Source of the DNA: Ralstonia pickettii
GTDB taxonomy: Bacteria > Pseudomonadota > Gammaproteobacteria > Burkholderiales > Burkholderiaceae
Assembly: GCF_001699815.1 (NCBI RefSeq)
Contig: NZ_MCGB01000087.1
Coordinates: 62,001-126,000, forward strand
Direction of reading: 5' to 3'
Length of the DNA stretch: 64,000 bases
Shown here: positions 35,901 to 44,718 of the stretch, piece after piece
How positions within the stretch are numbered: the first letter of the stretch is position 1
Layout: each line of letters begins with the position of its first letter
Made by a program: the position numbers and the translations under genes
Notes under the pieces: generated by a model
Database searches by the model: none
What the model was told of the DNA's origin: nothing
The model's input: the letters and a program-made list of their open reading frames with translations, nothing else

Positions 35901-36479
35901 ATGAAGAACGCCTTTAACACGTTGATGACACCCCGAATTGCTTGCGCCCTGTTGTTGGCGGCAAGCTGCGTCGCCCCGGCTCACGCGCAGGAAAGCGCCG
36001 TCGCGCCATTGCTCCGCCATCTGGCCGATCGCCTCGTTACCGCGGATCAGGTCGCACTGAGCAAATGGGACAGCGGCCAGCCGGTCTACGACCCCGCGCG
36101 CGAAGCCAAGGTCATCGCCAACGCCTCGTCGCAGGCGACCGCCTACGGCCTGGCGGCGGCGGACGTGAGCGACGTCTTCACAGACCAGATCGAGGCGAAC
36201 AAGGAAGTGCAGTACGCCCTGCTGAACGACTGGCGCCGGACTGGAGCCGCGCCCACCGCGCAGCGGCAGAGCCTGCCGGAGGTGATTCGCCCCAAGCTGG
36301 ACGAACTGCAGAAATCCATCCTGCAAGCCTTGCGCGAGGCTGCCACGGCACGCGGCCAGGCGGACTGCCCCGTGCAGGTGGCGAACGAAACCGGCCGTGT
36401 GGCGCAGGAGAAATCGCTCGATTCCCTGCATCGCATTGCACTGGACCGTGCAACGGCACGGCTCTGCTCCACCCGCTGA
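35901..36479 (+). CDS. Secreted (periplasmic) chorismate mutase, AroQ-gamma type
   Basis: Converts chorismate to prephenate. The 192-residue protein has a signal peptide (about 1-35, cleavage near AHA-QES) and then the all-helical AroQ-gamma fold: LLRHLADRLVTADQVALSKW, the catalytic Lys and Arg in the SKW...DPAREAKV region, SDVFTDQIEANKEVQYA and LLNDWRR. Secreted versions occur in several pathogens and plant-associated bacteria. MKNAFNT at 35901 is taken as start; an in-frame ATG at 35925 would give a shorter signal. It stands alone. Confidence 0.88.
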   Translation: MKNAFNTLMTPRIACALLLAASCVAPAHAQESAVAPLLRHLADRLVTADQVALSKWDSGQPVYDPAREAKVIANASSQATAYGLAAADVSDVFTDQIEANKEVQYALLNDWRRTGAAPTAQRQSLPEVIRPKLDELQKSILQALREAATARGQADCPVQVANETGRVAQEKSLDSLHRIALDRATARLCSTR

Positions 36480-36531
36480 TCCCATGAAAAAACGGCGCGG
36501 TCCTCAACGGGCACGCGCCGCAGACGAGAAC

Positions 36532-36558
36532 AAAAAAGCCGGCCCAAGAAGACCGGCT
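36532..36558 (-). terminator. Intrinsic terminator facing the lipoprotein gene
   Basis: On the minus strand AGCCGGTC-TTCTTG-GGCCGGCT (8 bp with one GU pair) is followed by TTTTTG. It can end transcription coming from the lipoprotein gene at 36854, about 300 bases away. The remainder of 36480-36853 holds a second small dyad (GGCGCG/CGCGCC, about 36494-36519) and no gene. Confidence 0.65.
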
Positions 36559-36853
36559 ATGCGAGAAGAGGCGATGTTCTCAGCGCCGCGACTATCGGCC
36601 AAAAATAGGGTTCTCATTTCCGGCGCTTGCAACGCCTTGATTGACAAACGTGCCCCCTGGGCCTGCCGGGTCAAACTTCTCATCCGGTAGGCCTGCGCTG
36701 CAGCTAGAAATCCGCCTCCCCCGCCAAAGTTTTCATTCGCGGTTCCAAAACAAAGAACGAAAATGCCGAAATCGCTCGCAGCGTCTCAAACGTAGCGCAT
36801 TCGTGGGATGAGCCATTCTTCAATCGCTGCACCCCGCCAGCAAGGCCTGGTGG

Positions 36854-37282
36854 TCAACTTCTGCTGAGCGAATTCAAGGTCTCGAGCAACACTTCCATGG
36901 CCGCGTTGCAATCGGTAGAGTCCTGAGGGTCGGCTAGCAGCGCCGCCAATGCGCGGTCAATGGCTTTGTCCAGAAGTTGCCAATCGTCCGGTGCTCTGGG
37001 CCTCAAGCTGGCTTCAGCCGAGTCCCAGGCGACCTCGAGATCCTTGATTCGCGTTTTCGCGGCTGCCAGGTTTCCCTCATCCACGAAGTTGGCCGCGTCG
37101 GCGACGATGATTCGGAACGAGGTCAGGTCTCCGAGTTTGGACGCCGAGCGCGCTGCGAAAGCGCTATCCGTGCCCGCAGAGTTTGCATCTGTCGGTTTGG
37201 AACAGCCTGCCCCAAGCGACACGAAGACAGCGGCAGCCGCAACGGCGACAGAGCGAGCGATTGAGCAATGAGAATGGCGCAT
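36854..37282 (-). CDS. Putative lipoprotein of unknown function
   Basis: A 142-residue protein with a signal peptide and a lipobox at LGAGC (Cys near residue 27), followed by a Ser/Thr/Ala-rich linker and an alpha-helical domain (TRIKDLEVAWDSAEASLRPR, WQLLDKAIDRALAALLA). Such small helical lipoproteins are common and uncharacterised. GAGGGAAC lies upstream of the start. It stands alone. Confidence 0.72.
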   Translation of the reverse strand: MRHSHCSIARSVAVAAAAVFVSLGAGCSKPTDANSAGTDSAFAARSASKLGDLTSFRIIVADAANFVDEGNLAAAKTRIKDLEVAWDSAEASLRPRAPDDWQLLDKAIDRALAALLADPQDSTDCNAAMEVLLETLNSLSRS

Positions 37283-38118
37283 GGGTGTTCCCTCGAGGCT
37301 GGCGGTGCGGATGAGTCGGAGGGCCGTCGGTCAATAGATCCGTGCTCTGGGTACCGATCGCGCTCACTAGGACAGCGGACAATCAGTAGATCCATGGGAT
37401 GCAGCGCTTCGTGCGCTACTGCACTATCAGGGCAACAGCCGGTAGTGACGCCATTGCCAAACGGGTTACACCTGGCCAAGGCCAGCGCAAACCGCGAGGA
37501 AGACGGCGGTAGTTTCTCCGACGGTGGGGGACAGGCTCTTGGGCACGCAGAATGAGAAAGTCACATTAGGAACATTGCTAAGCCATCGCTTGAATCGGGA
37601 CGATCTGAGCGCATTCACGAGACATGCCTCCTGTTGGGTGCCTCCATCGAGGGTAGTCTGAGTGGCAAAACATAGATGAGGCATAGGGCGTTCTTTCCCG
37701 CTCACATGGAACTGCCGTTGCTTCACGCCTGTTGAATGCCGGTTATGCCGGTGTCGTATCCCTAAGCCACCCGCGAACCATCGATACGCTCGGCGCCGCC
37801 ATCAGCGCGAACATAGCGCCGAGCAGTCAATCCCGCTGCGTGCCCGCTGCCGCTCGTGCAGCCGGCGCCAGCAACTGAGTCCTGCCCCGCCTTTCCGCCG
37901 GCAACTGGCTTCAGCGGACGCCCGTGCCGAGCACAAACAGGATGCCGGCCCGAGCAACCCGATGCGGACGCGGTTTGCGCCCCGGATAGCGCAAGCGCCA
38001 TGGCTTCGCCGGCGGGGCAGCAAATCGATCGATGCCCACCGGTCGTCGATCGGAGGGCGATCCATGCCGTGCTCCTCCGTCTCACCACATGCGGGTTGCG
38101 CGCACACCATCGACCACG
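37283..38118. other. Intergenic region without an intact gene
   Basis: 836 bases. An 86-codon minus-strand frame at 37466-37726 (with an internal ATG giving MPHLCFATQ) has mixed composition and no clear ribosome binding site; it is not called. From about 37755 to 38010 the GC rises and stop-interrupted minus-strand frames contain hydrophobic runs (LLGAMFALMAAPSVSMV), which could be remains of a membrane protein gene. No repeat or mobile element was seen. Confidence 0.4.
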
Positions 38119-38904
38119 TTATCGGGTGATCTGCAGGCCCAGATAGACCAGCAGTTGCTGCCCATCTTCGGCGGGCGCTCCGAACTCGCGGCCGACCGCG
38201 CCCAGCAGCGTGTAGGTGTCATTGATCTTCCAGTGCATGCCGAGGTTCAGCAACGTGTGGTGTACGCCGGGGGCCTGCGTCCTGCGCACCTCGGCAATGC
38301 ACTCGCGCCCTTCACCGCAGGCGTGGCCAGCAACGATGCCCGCAATCCATTGGCTATCGCCGCCGCCCGAAACGAAGTTGCGGCCAACCTCGGTCGAGAC
38401 CCCGAAACCTCCGACATCGGTTGCCAACTCAAGCGGCAGGAAGAACTCGTGCCCGTCGCTCGCAATGCCGCGCCGCGTGGATCCATCGAGCATGCTGTGG
38501 CTGTACTGCGGATAGGTCGACACCGAGAACCCCGCCTGCTCCTGATCAATGAAGCGCCATTTCACGCCGAAGTTGCCAGTTCCCAGCCCCGACTTCCACC
38601 GCTGGCCATCGTCACGGACAAACGTCCAGGGAATGTCGGCCTTGAGCTGGATGTGATCGCCCCAGCCGTAGTTGATGTCGGCGTCGGGTGCGGCCACCTC
38701 CAGGCGCCCGTGCGTACGGGTTGCGATCGAGCCGAGGTTGACCTCCCAATGGCCATCGCCGGGCGTTTCGGGGTCGTCTGTCACCATAGGCGGGCCGCCT
38801 TGCGCCAGAGCGGGCCCGGCGATTGCGGCACTCGCAATGAGTGCCAACCAGCGCGCTGTGCGGCGCAGACGTGCTCTCACGCTGCTCGAAAATGGCTGAT
38901 GCAT
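38119..38904 (-). CDS. Outer-membrane beta-barrel protein (transporter-like)
   Basis: A 261-residue protein with a signal peptide (cleavage near ALA-QGG, about residue 35) and then alternating amphipathic strands, many Gly and aromatic residues, and a C terminus ending LLVYLGLQITR. The start of the mature part (PPMVTDDPETPGDGHWEVNLG) is typical of a family of small barrels annotated as transporter or MetA-pathway-like. It resembles, in length and layout, the frameshifted barrel gene at 54718-55502. It may belong to the uptake region as an accessory pore. Substrate unknown. Confidence 0.75.
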   Translation of the reverse strand: MHQPFSSSVRARLRRTARWLALIASAAIAGPALAQGGPPMVTDDPETPGDGHWEVNLGSIATRTHGRLEVAAPDADINYGWGDHIQLKADIPWTFVRDDGQRWKSGLGTGNFGVKWRFIDQEQAGFSVSTYPQYSHSMLDGSTRRGIASDGHEFFLPLELATDVGGFGVSTEVGRNFVSGGGDSQWIAGIVAGHACGEGRECIAEVRRTQAPGVHHTLLNLGMHWKINDTYTLLGAVGREFGAPAEDGQQLLVYLGLQITR

Positions 38905-38946
38905 AAGCGTCTCTTGATGGGTGAAGTAGGAAATGAATGCGTCCGC

Positions 38947-39126
38947 TCAGGATTGGGAGGAGATGGCGGACATGGGCTCCGGACGCGCGCGCGACGCGCC
39001 AAGCGAGTCAAACCCGAGGTAAAGCACCGGCGCGATGAACAGCGTGATCAGCTGCGAGAGCAGCAGGCCGCCCACGATCGAAACGCCGAGCGGCTGGCGC
39101 AGCTCAGCGCCGGCGCCAATGCAGGC
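38947..39126 (-). pseudogene. Remnant of an RND-family efflux pump gene (C terminus only)
   Basis: The frame encodes about 60 residues: [20 protein letters not shown], then [21 protein letters not shown] and a short tail. This is the conserved last membrane helix region of MdtB/AcrB-type RND pumps (usual form GxGxELRxPLGxxIVGGLxxSQ). A complete pump has over 1000 residues, so nearly all of the gene is missing. The break lies at about 39126, where the similarity stops abruptly; a different frame upstream (to 39210) ends in [19 protein letters not shown] and may be another fragment. Confidence 0.75.
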
Positions 39127-39296
39127 GCTCGCGGGCGAAGTTCGCACTTGCGTCATACAGCGGCTTGCTCCAGACAACGCTCGTGCCGTACGCAGCAGCA
39201 TTGCCCAGGGTTAGAGAGCGTGCGAGAAGGGCGCGGCAGGCGCAGCGCGCCCCGGCGACACGCAGGTCGCACAGGGATGCGCCCGACGCTGCAGCG

Positions 39297-40337
39297 CTAC
39301 TTCGCGTTGCCGGGCAGCACGTCGTAACGCAGCAGTCCGGCCTTGGTGTCCGCCGAACCGCCAACGGCCACGTACAGCCGGTGGAGTTCGGGTACCAGGA
39401 ACGCCGTCTTTGCGCCCTTTTCCGAAGGCACCCGCGCGATCTCGTCATAGTGGTCGGCATCGCGCTGACGGAACACGGCAATGTAGTCGTCGCCGGCTGC
39501 GTAGATGCGGCGGTTCTTTGCGTCGAACATCATGCCGTTGGTGCGGCCCGGCGCATCGAAGCTCGCCACCGATTGCCCGGTCTCCGTATTGATGACCACG
39601 AGCTTGAACGGCTTGCGGGTGATCACGAACAAGCGCTTGTTCGTCTCGTCCAGATCGATCTGCGAGTTGTCCTTCCCTTCCTTGATCTGCCAAGTGTTCA
39701 GCAGTTGCCCCGTTCTCTTGTCGAGCACGGCAATCTCGCCCTTGCCGGCAACATTGACGAACACGCGCGATCCGGCCTGCTCGGCCACGATGCCTTCCGT
39801 AAAGTCGGTATCAAACGTGGTTTCGCCCAGTGTCTTGCCCGAGTCAACATCCACCCGCGTCACCAGGGTCTTGGCCATCTTGGTAGGCGCGTTCTTCCCA
39901 CCGGTGACAAACCACAGCCGGCGCAACGAACGGTCGTAGCTCATCACGTCAGCGCCCGGCGTCAGCTGGATCGTGCCGATCACCGAGTAGCTCTTGCCGT
40001 CGAGCACCTTGCTCAGGGTGGCGCCGCTGTTGCTGACAAACAGCCGATTGGTCTTCGGCTCATAGTGGATGGCGTGCGGCGTCTCCATGCCTTTGACGGT
40101 CTTTAGGTGTGCGCCGCTGCGCAGATCGAAGACCTCCAAGGTTCCGCCGTCTTCGCCGGCCAGAAACAGCCGGTTGCCTTTGATGTCCGCACCGAAATGA
40201 TCGAAATCACCGTCGTACCCGGGCAGATCCGTGCGGCTGAGCAGGTGCAAAGGCTCGCCCGCCAAGGCAACGTTGGACAGCAGCGTCGATGCTGCGAGCG
40301 CCACGGCGGTGGCGACCGTGCGAATGTTCACTTTCAT
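39297..40337 (-). CDS. Periplasmic YncE-like beta-propeller protein
   Basis: A 346-residue exported protein with a signal peptide (cleavage near ALA-GEP, about 27). The rest is a seven-bladed YVTN/YncE-type propeller with repeated strands such as NRLFLAGEDGGTLEVFDL, NRLFVSNSG, SRVFVNVAGKGEIAVLDK, KRLFVITRKPFKLVVINT and RRIYAAGDDYIAVFRQ. E. coli YncE binds DNA in vitro and is iron-responsive; the role here is unknown. It lies 36 bases after the Cache-like gene at 40374, so the two form an operon divergent from the histidine kinase. An alternative GTG start is at 40349. Confidence 0.82.
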   Translation of the reverse strand: MKVNIRTVATAVALAASTLLSNVALAGEPLHLLSRTDLPGYDGDFDHFGADIKGNRLFLAGEDGGTLEVFDLRSGAHLKTVKGMETPHAIHYEPKTNRLFVSNSGATLSKVLDGKSYSVIGTIQLTPGADVMSYDRSLRRLWFVTGGKNAPTKMAKTLVTRVDVDSGKTLGETTFDTDFTEGIVAEQAGSRVFVNVAGKGEIAVLDKRTGQLLNTWQIKEGKDNSQIDLDETNKRLFVITRKPFKLVVINTETGQSVASFDAPGRTNGMMFDAKNRRIYAAGDDYIAVFRQRDADHYDEIARVPSEKGAKTAFLVPELHRLYVAVGGSADTKAGLLRYDVLPGNAK

Positions 40338-40373
40338 GGGAGTCTTCACCCTTCACATATGCGGCGCACCGCT

Positions 40374-40904
40374 TCAGTTGGCCTGCTCGAACAAGGCGTC
40401 GTAGCTTGGGATCTTCCTGGCCAGTGCATCCCGCAGCGCGTTCGACTTCTTCAGGTACGCCATTTCCTGGCTGCTGGTGTTCGGGTTGGCCGGCGGATTC
40501 TTGAACGCGTAGACCACCAGGCCGATGTTGTTGCCTTTGGCATCGCGCATGGGCATCAGCACGACGAACTTCTTCGGGTTGTCCTTGGTGCGGTTCCAGC
40601 GCGGGTCGACAATGGTGATGCCCTTCTTGATCACGTCGATGTCATCGGGGTCGTCCGCGTTGCCGATACGCTCCGGGTAGGAACCCGCAAACATCGTGAA
40701 GATGTCGGTCTGGCCCGGCGGCGTGCCATGCAGCGTGATGCTCAGCAGTTCCGGATGCTTGGACATCGTCTCGTCAGACAGCTTCTGGCCGTAGATCTTG
40801 TGGGACGGCGGTGTCCAGTTCTTGTCCGCCCAGGAGGGCGCACTGCTCAAAGCGGCCATGCCGGTCAGTGCTGTTGCCAGTGCCAGCTTGAAGAACTTGT
40901 TCAT
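40374..40904 (-). CDS. Secreted single-domain protein, Cache-like family (copy X1)
   Basis: A 176-residue protein with a signal peptide (cleavage near SWA-DKN, about 27). The mature part has the same pattern as the two domains of the protein at 45668 and the N terminus of the TonB receptor at 49403: a helix ending HPELLSITLHGTPP, an ERIGNADDPDDIDVI segment matching GRIGKAADADDLDVI, and FVVLMPMRDAKGNNIGLVVYAF matching the LPLxDxxGxxIGxL strand pair. The Gly-flanked strand turn looks like a PDC/Cache sensor fold. Function unknown; ligand or metal binding is a guess. CGGAGA precedes the start. Confidence 0.8.
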   Translation of the reverse strand: MNKFFKLALATALTGMAALSSAPSWADKNWTPPSHKIYGQKLSDETMSKHPELLSITLHGTPPGQTDIFTMFAGSYPERIGNADDPDDIDVIKKGITIVDPRWNRTKDNPKKFVVLMPMRDAKGNNIGLVVYAFKNPPANPNTSSQEMAYLKKSNALRDALARKIPSYDALFEQAN

Positions 40905-41123
40905 GGGTGTCTCCGTTCTTGAGATGTCGTTGGTCGCATCCGATCTGTGGAAGCGTGAGCCCAGTCTAGTGGGGGACTCTGTACGCTTCCTGTAGTGATC
41001 CTTAAAATTCATTCAGCCAGGCTGGCGCCGGATCGAATAGCATCAACGGGACGCGATCACGCACCCTGATCACGCACCGCACGAGAACCACCCTCGCCGC
41101 GCTATGAGACTGGAGCACCCCGC

Positions 41124-42488
41124 ATGAAGTCGATCGGCAGCCGCATCACCCTTTGGTATGCCATTACCGTCACGGCAACGCTGGCTTGCCTCTTCATCGC
41201 GGGCCATTTCCTGCTCGACCGCTATCTCGTCCGGCAACTCGATGAACTCAACGAGGCGCAGTTCAAGCACCTCAAGGCCACCCTCGGCCGGGACTACGCC
41301 AAGCTGACGCCGCCGGAGATCGACGATCGCATCCGCCAGGCCACGGAGTCAGCGTCGTCGCTGTTCTATATCGACATGCATGCGTCGATGGCGAACCGGT
41401 TCTTCAAGTCGCGCAACCTGCATGGGCAGTCGATTCCCGACATTGCGGGGGAGCGTGCGTATTCGATCAACATGAGCACGATTGGCGAGGTGCGGGTCAG
41501 TGAGTTCCAGCTCGCGCCGTTCGATGTCATCGTGGCCACGCCGCTGGCCCCGGTGAAGGATCTGATGGCCGGATACCGGCTGGTCTTCTTTGGCTTGCTC
41601 GGCACCGCGCTGGTGATCAGCGTTGCGGTGGGCTACGGCCTGAGCCGGCTGATCCTCCACCCCGTGCGCGTGATCCAGGCCACCGCCAACCGCATCCGCT
41701 CCGACGACCTCAGCCAACGCATCCCGGTTGGTGATGTGAAAGACGAGATCGCACAGCTGTCGGCGTTCCTGAACCAGATGTTCGACCGGCTGGAGATGTC
41801 GTTTGCCGAGATTCGGCGCTTCGCGGCGGAGGCATCGCATGAACTCAAGACGCCGATGTCGCTGGTGGCGCTGCATGCCGAGCGACTGCTCGTCAGTGAG
41901 GGCCTGACGCAGCAGCAGATGGATTCGGTGGCCGTCATCCTGGAGGAGCTCGGCCGCGTAAACCGGATCATCGATGAGCTGCTGTTCCTCTCGCGCGCGG
42001 ATGCCGGCGCCGTGCTCCTCGAACTGCGCCCGCAGTCTCCGGTCGCGCTCCTGAGCACCTTCGGCCAGGATGCCTCGGCCCTGGCCGAGCATGGCGGCAA
42101 GGTCTTCGACTGGTCACACCGCGGCGAAGGTGAGGTCAACATCGATGGCCCCCGCATCCGGCAAGTCCTGCTGAACCTGCTGACCAACGCCTTGCGGGTG
42201 AGCCCCCAGGGCGGTGTGGTGTACCTCGATTCGACATTGGCGGCCGGCATTTGGCGCATCAGCCTGGTGGACGAAGGCCCCGGCCTGACACCCGAGGAAT
42301 GCGAACGCATCTTTGAACGGTTCGTACGCCTTCCCTCGCCCGGACAGGATCAGCGCGGCAGCGGCTTGGGCCTGGCCATCTGCCGCAGCATTGTCGCAAT
42401 GCACAAGGGAAAGATCTGGGCCACCAGCCGCGACGTCGGGCGCGGGCTGCGTGTGGTGATCGAGATTCCCGCCGCACCCGCGGCGTAA
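41124..42488 (+). CDS. Sensor histidine kinase
   Basis: A 454-residue membrane kinase. Two membrane helices (about 10-30 and 152-172) flank a periplasmic sensor of about 120 residues. Then a HAMP domain (LSRLILHPVRVIQATANRI), the phosphorylated His in FAAEASHELKTPMSL, the N box LLNLLTNALRVS, and ATP motifs DEGPGLTPEE and GSGLGLAICR. It resembles CusS/QseC-type kinases. No response regulator gene is adjacent; the likely partner is the OmpR-type gene at 53793-54455, 11 kb away on the opposite strand across the operon both probably control. GGAG precedes the start. Confidence 0.92.
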   Translation: MKSIGSRITLWYAITVTATLACLFIAGHFLLDRYLVRQLDELNEAQFKHLKATLGRDYAKLTPPEIDDRIRQATESASSLFYIDMHASMANRFFKSRNLHGQSIPDIAGERAYSINMSTIGEVRVSEFQLAPFDVIVATPLAPVKDLMAGYRLVFFGLLGTALVISVAVGYGLSRLILHPVRVIQATANRIRSDDLSQRIPVGDVKDEIAQLSAFLNQMFDRLEMSFAEIRRFAAEASHELKTPMSLVALHAERLLVSEGLTQQQMDSVAVILEELGRVNRIIDELLFLSRADAGAVLLELRPQSPVALLSTFGQDASALAEHGGKVFDWSHRGEGEVNIDGPRIRQVLLNLLTNALRVSPQGGVVYLDSTLAAGIWRISLVDEGPGLTPEECERIFERFVRLPSPGQDQRGSGLGLAICRSIVAMHKGKIWATSRDVGRGLRVVIEIPAAPAA

Positions 42489-42750
42489 TACCTGCGGCAG
42501 GACCAGGATCGACACTTCGGCCTGCCGTTGCGTCGCAAAGGTTTGCCGCGAGCAGTGATCGATCCCGCTGGAGTGATACCGCGCCATCCGTGTCCTTGCG
42601 CGCGGCCGCGCCGTGACGGGTCCCAGCGCGGCACTCGCTCCAAAACCACCGAGCCCGCTGCTAGCGCCTGGTCATCTCCACGGTTGCTCGGGCACACCCC
42701 TCACAGAGCACCGGCATCTAGGGAAAACCCACCCCGAAATCCGGCGTGAC

Positions 42751-42804
42751 CTGAACGCGCTTTCAGAAACAGTTCACGTTCGAGACAGGCTGGCTGTCTA
42801 GTGT
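42751..42804 (+). promoter_or_regulatory. Probable response-regulator site and promoter of the ABC/PstS/TonB operon (site A)
   Basis: CTGAACG-CG-CTTTCAG begins at 42751; TTC repeats at 42762 and 42773 are 11 bases apart. TAGTGT at 42799-42804 could be the -10, 20 bases after the second repeat hexamer, the same spacing as at site B. The region is 60-110 bases ahead of the binding-protein start. The rest of the 377-base gap 42489-42865 holds no gene. Confidence 0.6.
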
Positions 42805-42865
42805 ATGGGCACGGTTGGAACGACCCAACTACCACGTGATCCCTCGCAACCTAGGACGCATAACG

Positions 42866-43867
42866 ATGAAAACCCGAGACAAACTCCTGCTGTGTTCCGC
42901 CGTCGCCGGCATGATGGCCGCAGCTCCTGCCGCACAGGCGGCCGACAAGATCACCCTGATGGTTGGGGGCTACGAGAAGATCATCTATCTGCCCGCCAAG
43001 CTGGCCGAAGGCCTGGGCTACTTCAAGGAAGAAGGCCTGAACGTTGAGCTGCTCAACGAAGGCGCCGGCGTGGATGCAGAGAATGAGATGCTGGCCGGTG
43101 CTGTGCAGGGCGTGGTGGGTTTCTACGACCACTGCGTCGACCTGCAGTCAAAGGGCAAGTACATCGAGTCGGTCGTGCAGCTTGCCCATGCACCGGGCGA
43201 GGTCGAGCTGGTGTCGAGCAAGCTGCCGCAGGTCAAGAGCATGGCCGACCTCAAAGGCAAGACGATGGGCGTGACCGGCCTGGGTTCGTCGACCAATTTC
43301 CTGACGCAGTACCTGATGGTCAAGGCCGGTGTGCCGATCGGACAGTTCACCTCGCTGCCGGTGGGCGCAGGCACGACGTTCATCATGGCCATGCAGCAGG
43401 ACAAGATTCAGGCCGGCATGACAACCGAGCCCACGATCACGCGTCTGCTCAAGACCGGCGAAGCACGCGTCCTGGTCGACCTGCGTACGGCAGAGAAGAC
43501 CAAGGAAGCACTCGGCGGCACCTATCCGGCCGCCTCGCTCTATATGCCGACGGACTGGGTCGAGAAGAACAAGCCCACCGTGCAGAAACTCACCAACGCC
43601 TTCGTGAAAACGCTGCGCTACATCAACACGCACAGCGCGGCAGAGATTGCCGAAAAGATGCCCAAGGATTTCTACGTGGGTGACAAGGACGGTTACGTCA
43701 AGGCGCTGGAAAGCGGCAAGGCCATGTTCACGGCAGACGGCGTGATGCCCAAGGGCGGGCCGGAAACCGTGCTGTCGGTGCTGAGCGCGTTCTCGCCGAA
43801 CGTGAAGGGCAAGAAGATCGACCTTGCAAAGACGTACACGACCGAGTTCGTAACCAAGGTGAAGTGA
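42866..43867 (+). CDS. NitT/TauT-family ABC transporter substrate-binding protein
   Basis: Periplasmic binding protein of 333 residues with a signal peptide (cleavage near AQA-ADK, about 26). The mature protein follows the NMT1/SsuA-like fold: LPAKLAEGLGYFKEEGLNVEL, MADLKGKTMGVTGLGSSTNF, AGMTTEPTITRLLKTG and AFVKTLRYINTHSAAEI. Family members bind sulfonates, nitrate, bicarbonate or pyrimidine precursors. It heads the operon, followed directly by its ATPase and permease. A second binding protein at 55542 shares the same C-terminal motifs. Substrate unknown. Confidence 0.93.
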   Translation: MKTRDKLLLCSAVAGMMAAAPAAQAADKITLMVGGYEKIIYLPAKLAEGLGYFKEEGLNVELLNEGAGVDAENEMLAGAVQGVVGFYDHCVDLQSKGKYIESVVQLAHAPGEVELVSSKLPQVKSMADLKGKTMGVTGLGSSTNFLTQYLMVKAGVPIGQFTSLPVGAGTTFIMAMQQDKIQAGMTTEPTITRLLKTGEARVLVDLRTAEKTKEALGGTYPAASLYMPTDWVEKNKPTVQKLTNAFVKTLRYINTHSAAEIAEKMPKDFYVGDKDGYVKALESGKAMFTADGVMPKGGPETVLSVLSAFSPNVKGKKIDLAKTYTTEFVTKVK

Positions 43868-43869
43868 TC

Positions 43870-44718
43870 ATGGGCGCAGCAATGGCACCAACGGCAGCAA
43901 CCTCCAATCCGGCCATCGAGCTGATCAACGTCAGTCGCCGTTTCCTGACACCGGACGGCAAATCGATGACGGCGATCCGGGATTTCACGATGACCGTCGA
44001 GCGCGGCGAGTTCGTTGCCGTTGTCGGCCCGACCGGCTGCGGCAAGTCCACCACGCTCAACCTCATCACCGGCCTGGCAAAACCCTCCGCGGGCGAGGTG
44101 CGGCTGTTCGGCAACCCGATCGACGGCATCGACAGCCGCATCGGCTTCGCCTTCCAGACCGATGCGCTCTTTCCGTGGCGCAGCGTGATCGACAACGTCG
44201 TCGCAGGCCCGCTGTTCCGCGGCGTTGCGCGCGATGAGGCCTACGCCAGCGCGCGCCAATGGCTGGCGCGCGTCAATCTGTCCGGGCACGAAAGCAAGTT
44301 CCCGCACCAGCTCTCGGGCGGCATGCGCAAGCGTGTTTCGCTGGCGCAGACCTTCATCAACGGTCCGCAGATCCTGCTGATGGATGAGCCATTCTCGGCG
44401 CTCGACGTACAAACCCGTGTGCTGATGCACGACGAGCTGCTGCGCTTGTGGTCGCAATCGAAGGCGTCGGTGGTGTTCGTCACGCACGATCTGGAAGAGG
44501 CCATCACGCTGGCCGACAAGGTCTACGTACTGACCTCCGGCCCGGCAACCGTCAAATCGGTTTACACGATCGATATCCCGCGCCCCCGCGTGGCGAGCGA
44601 GATCCGGTACGACCAGCAGTTCATCGATATCTCGCGCACGATCTGGAGCGATCTGCGCGAAGAAGTGCAGCGCGGGGCCTCGCAAGAGGAAGCGCGCGTG
44701 GCAAAGGAGGCCGCGTGA
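43870..44718 (+). CDS. ABC transporter ATP-binding protein (NitT/TauT family)
   Basis: A 282-residue ATPase with Walker A GPTGCGKST (about residue 55), Q-loop FQTDALFPW, signature LSGGMRKR, Walker B ILLMDEPFSALD and the switch His in VFVTHDLEEA. It overlaps or abuts the binding-protein stop: a GTG at 43864 overlaps it, and ATG 43870 has GGTGA eight bases upstream and was chosen. Its own stop overlaps the permease GTG start (GTGA), so the three are co-translated. Confidence 0.95.
   Translation: MGAAMAPTAATSNPAIELINVSRRFLTPDGKSMTAIRDFTMTVERGEFVAVVGPTGCGKSTTLNLITGLAKPSAGEVRLFGNPIDGIDSRIGFAFQTDALFPWRSVIDNVVAGPLFRGVARDEAYASARQWLARVNLSGHESKFPHQLSGGMRKRVSLAQTFINGPQILLMDEPFSALDVQTRVLMHDELLRLWSQSKASVVFVTHDLEEAITLADKVYVLTSGPATVKSVYTIDIPRPRVASEIRYDQQFIDISRTIWSDLREEVQRGASQEEARVAKEAA

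Noticed and set aside
37466-37726. 86-codon minus-strand frame
   Set aside because: No convincing ribosome binding site, no motif, isolated in a region with broken frames.
40905-41123. A fourth TTC-repeat regulator site between the X1 gene and the kinase
   Set aside because: Some TTC and ATC triplets are near 11-base spacing (about 40989-41016) but the match to sites A-C is too weak to claim.
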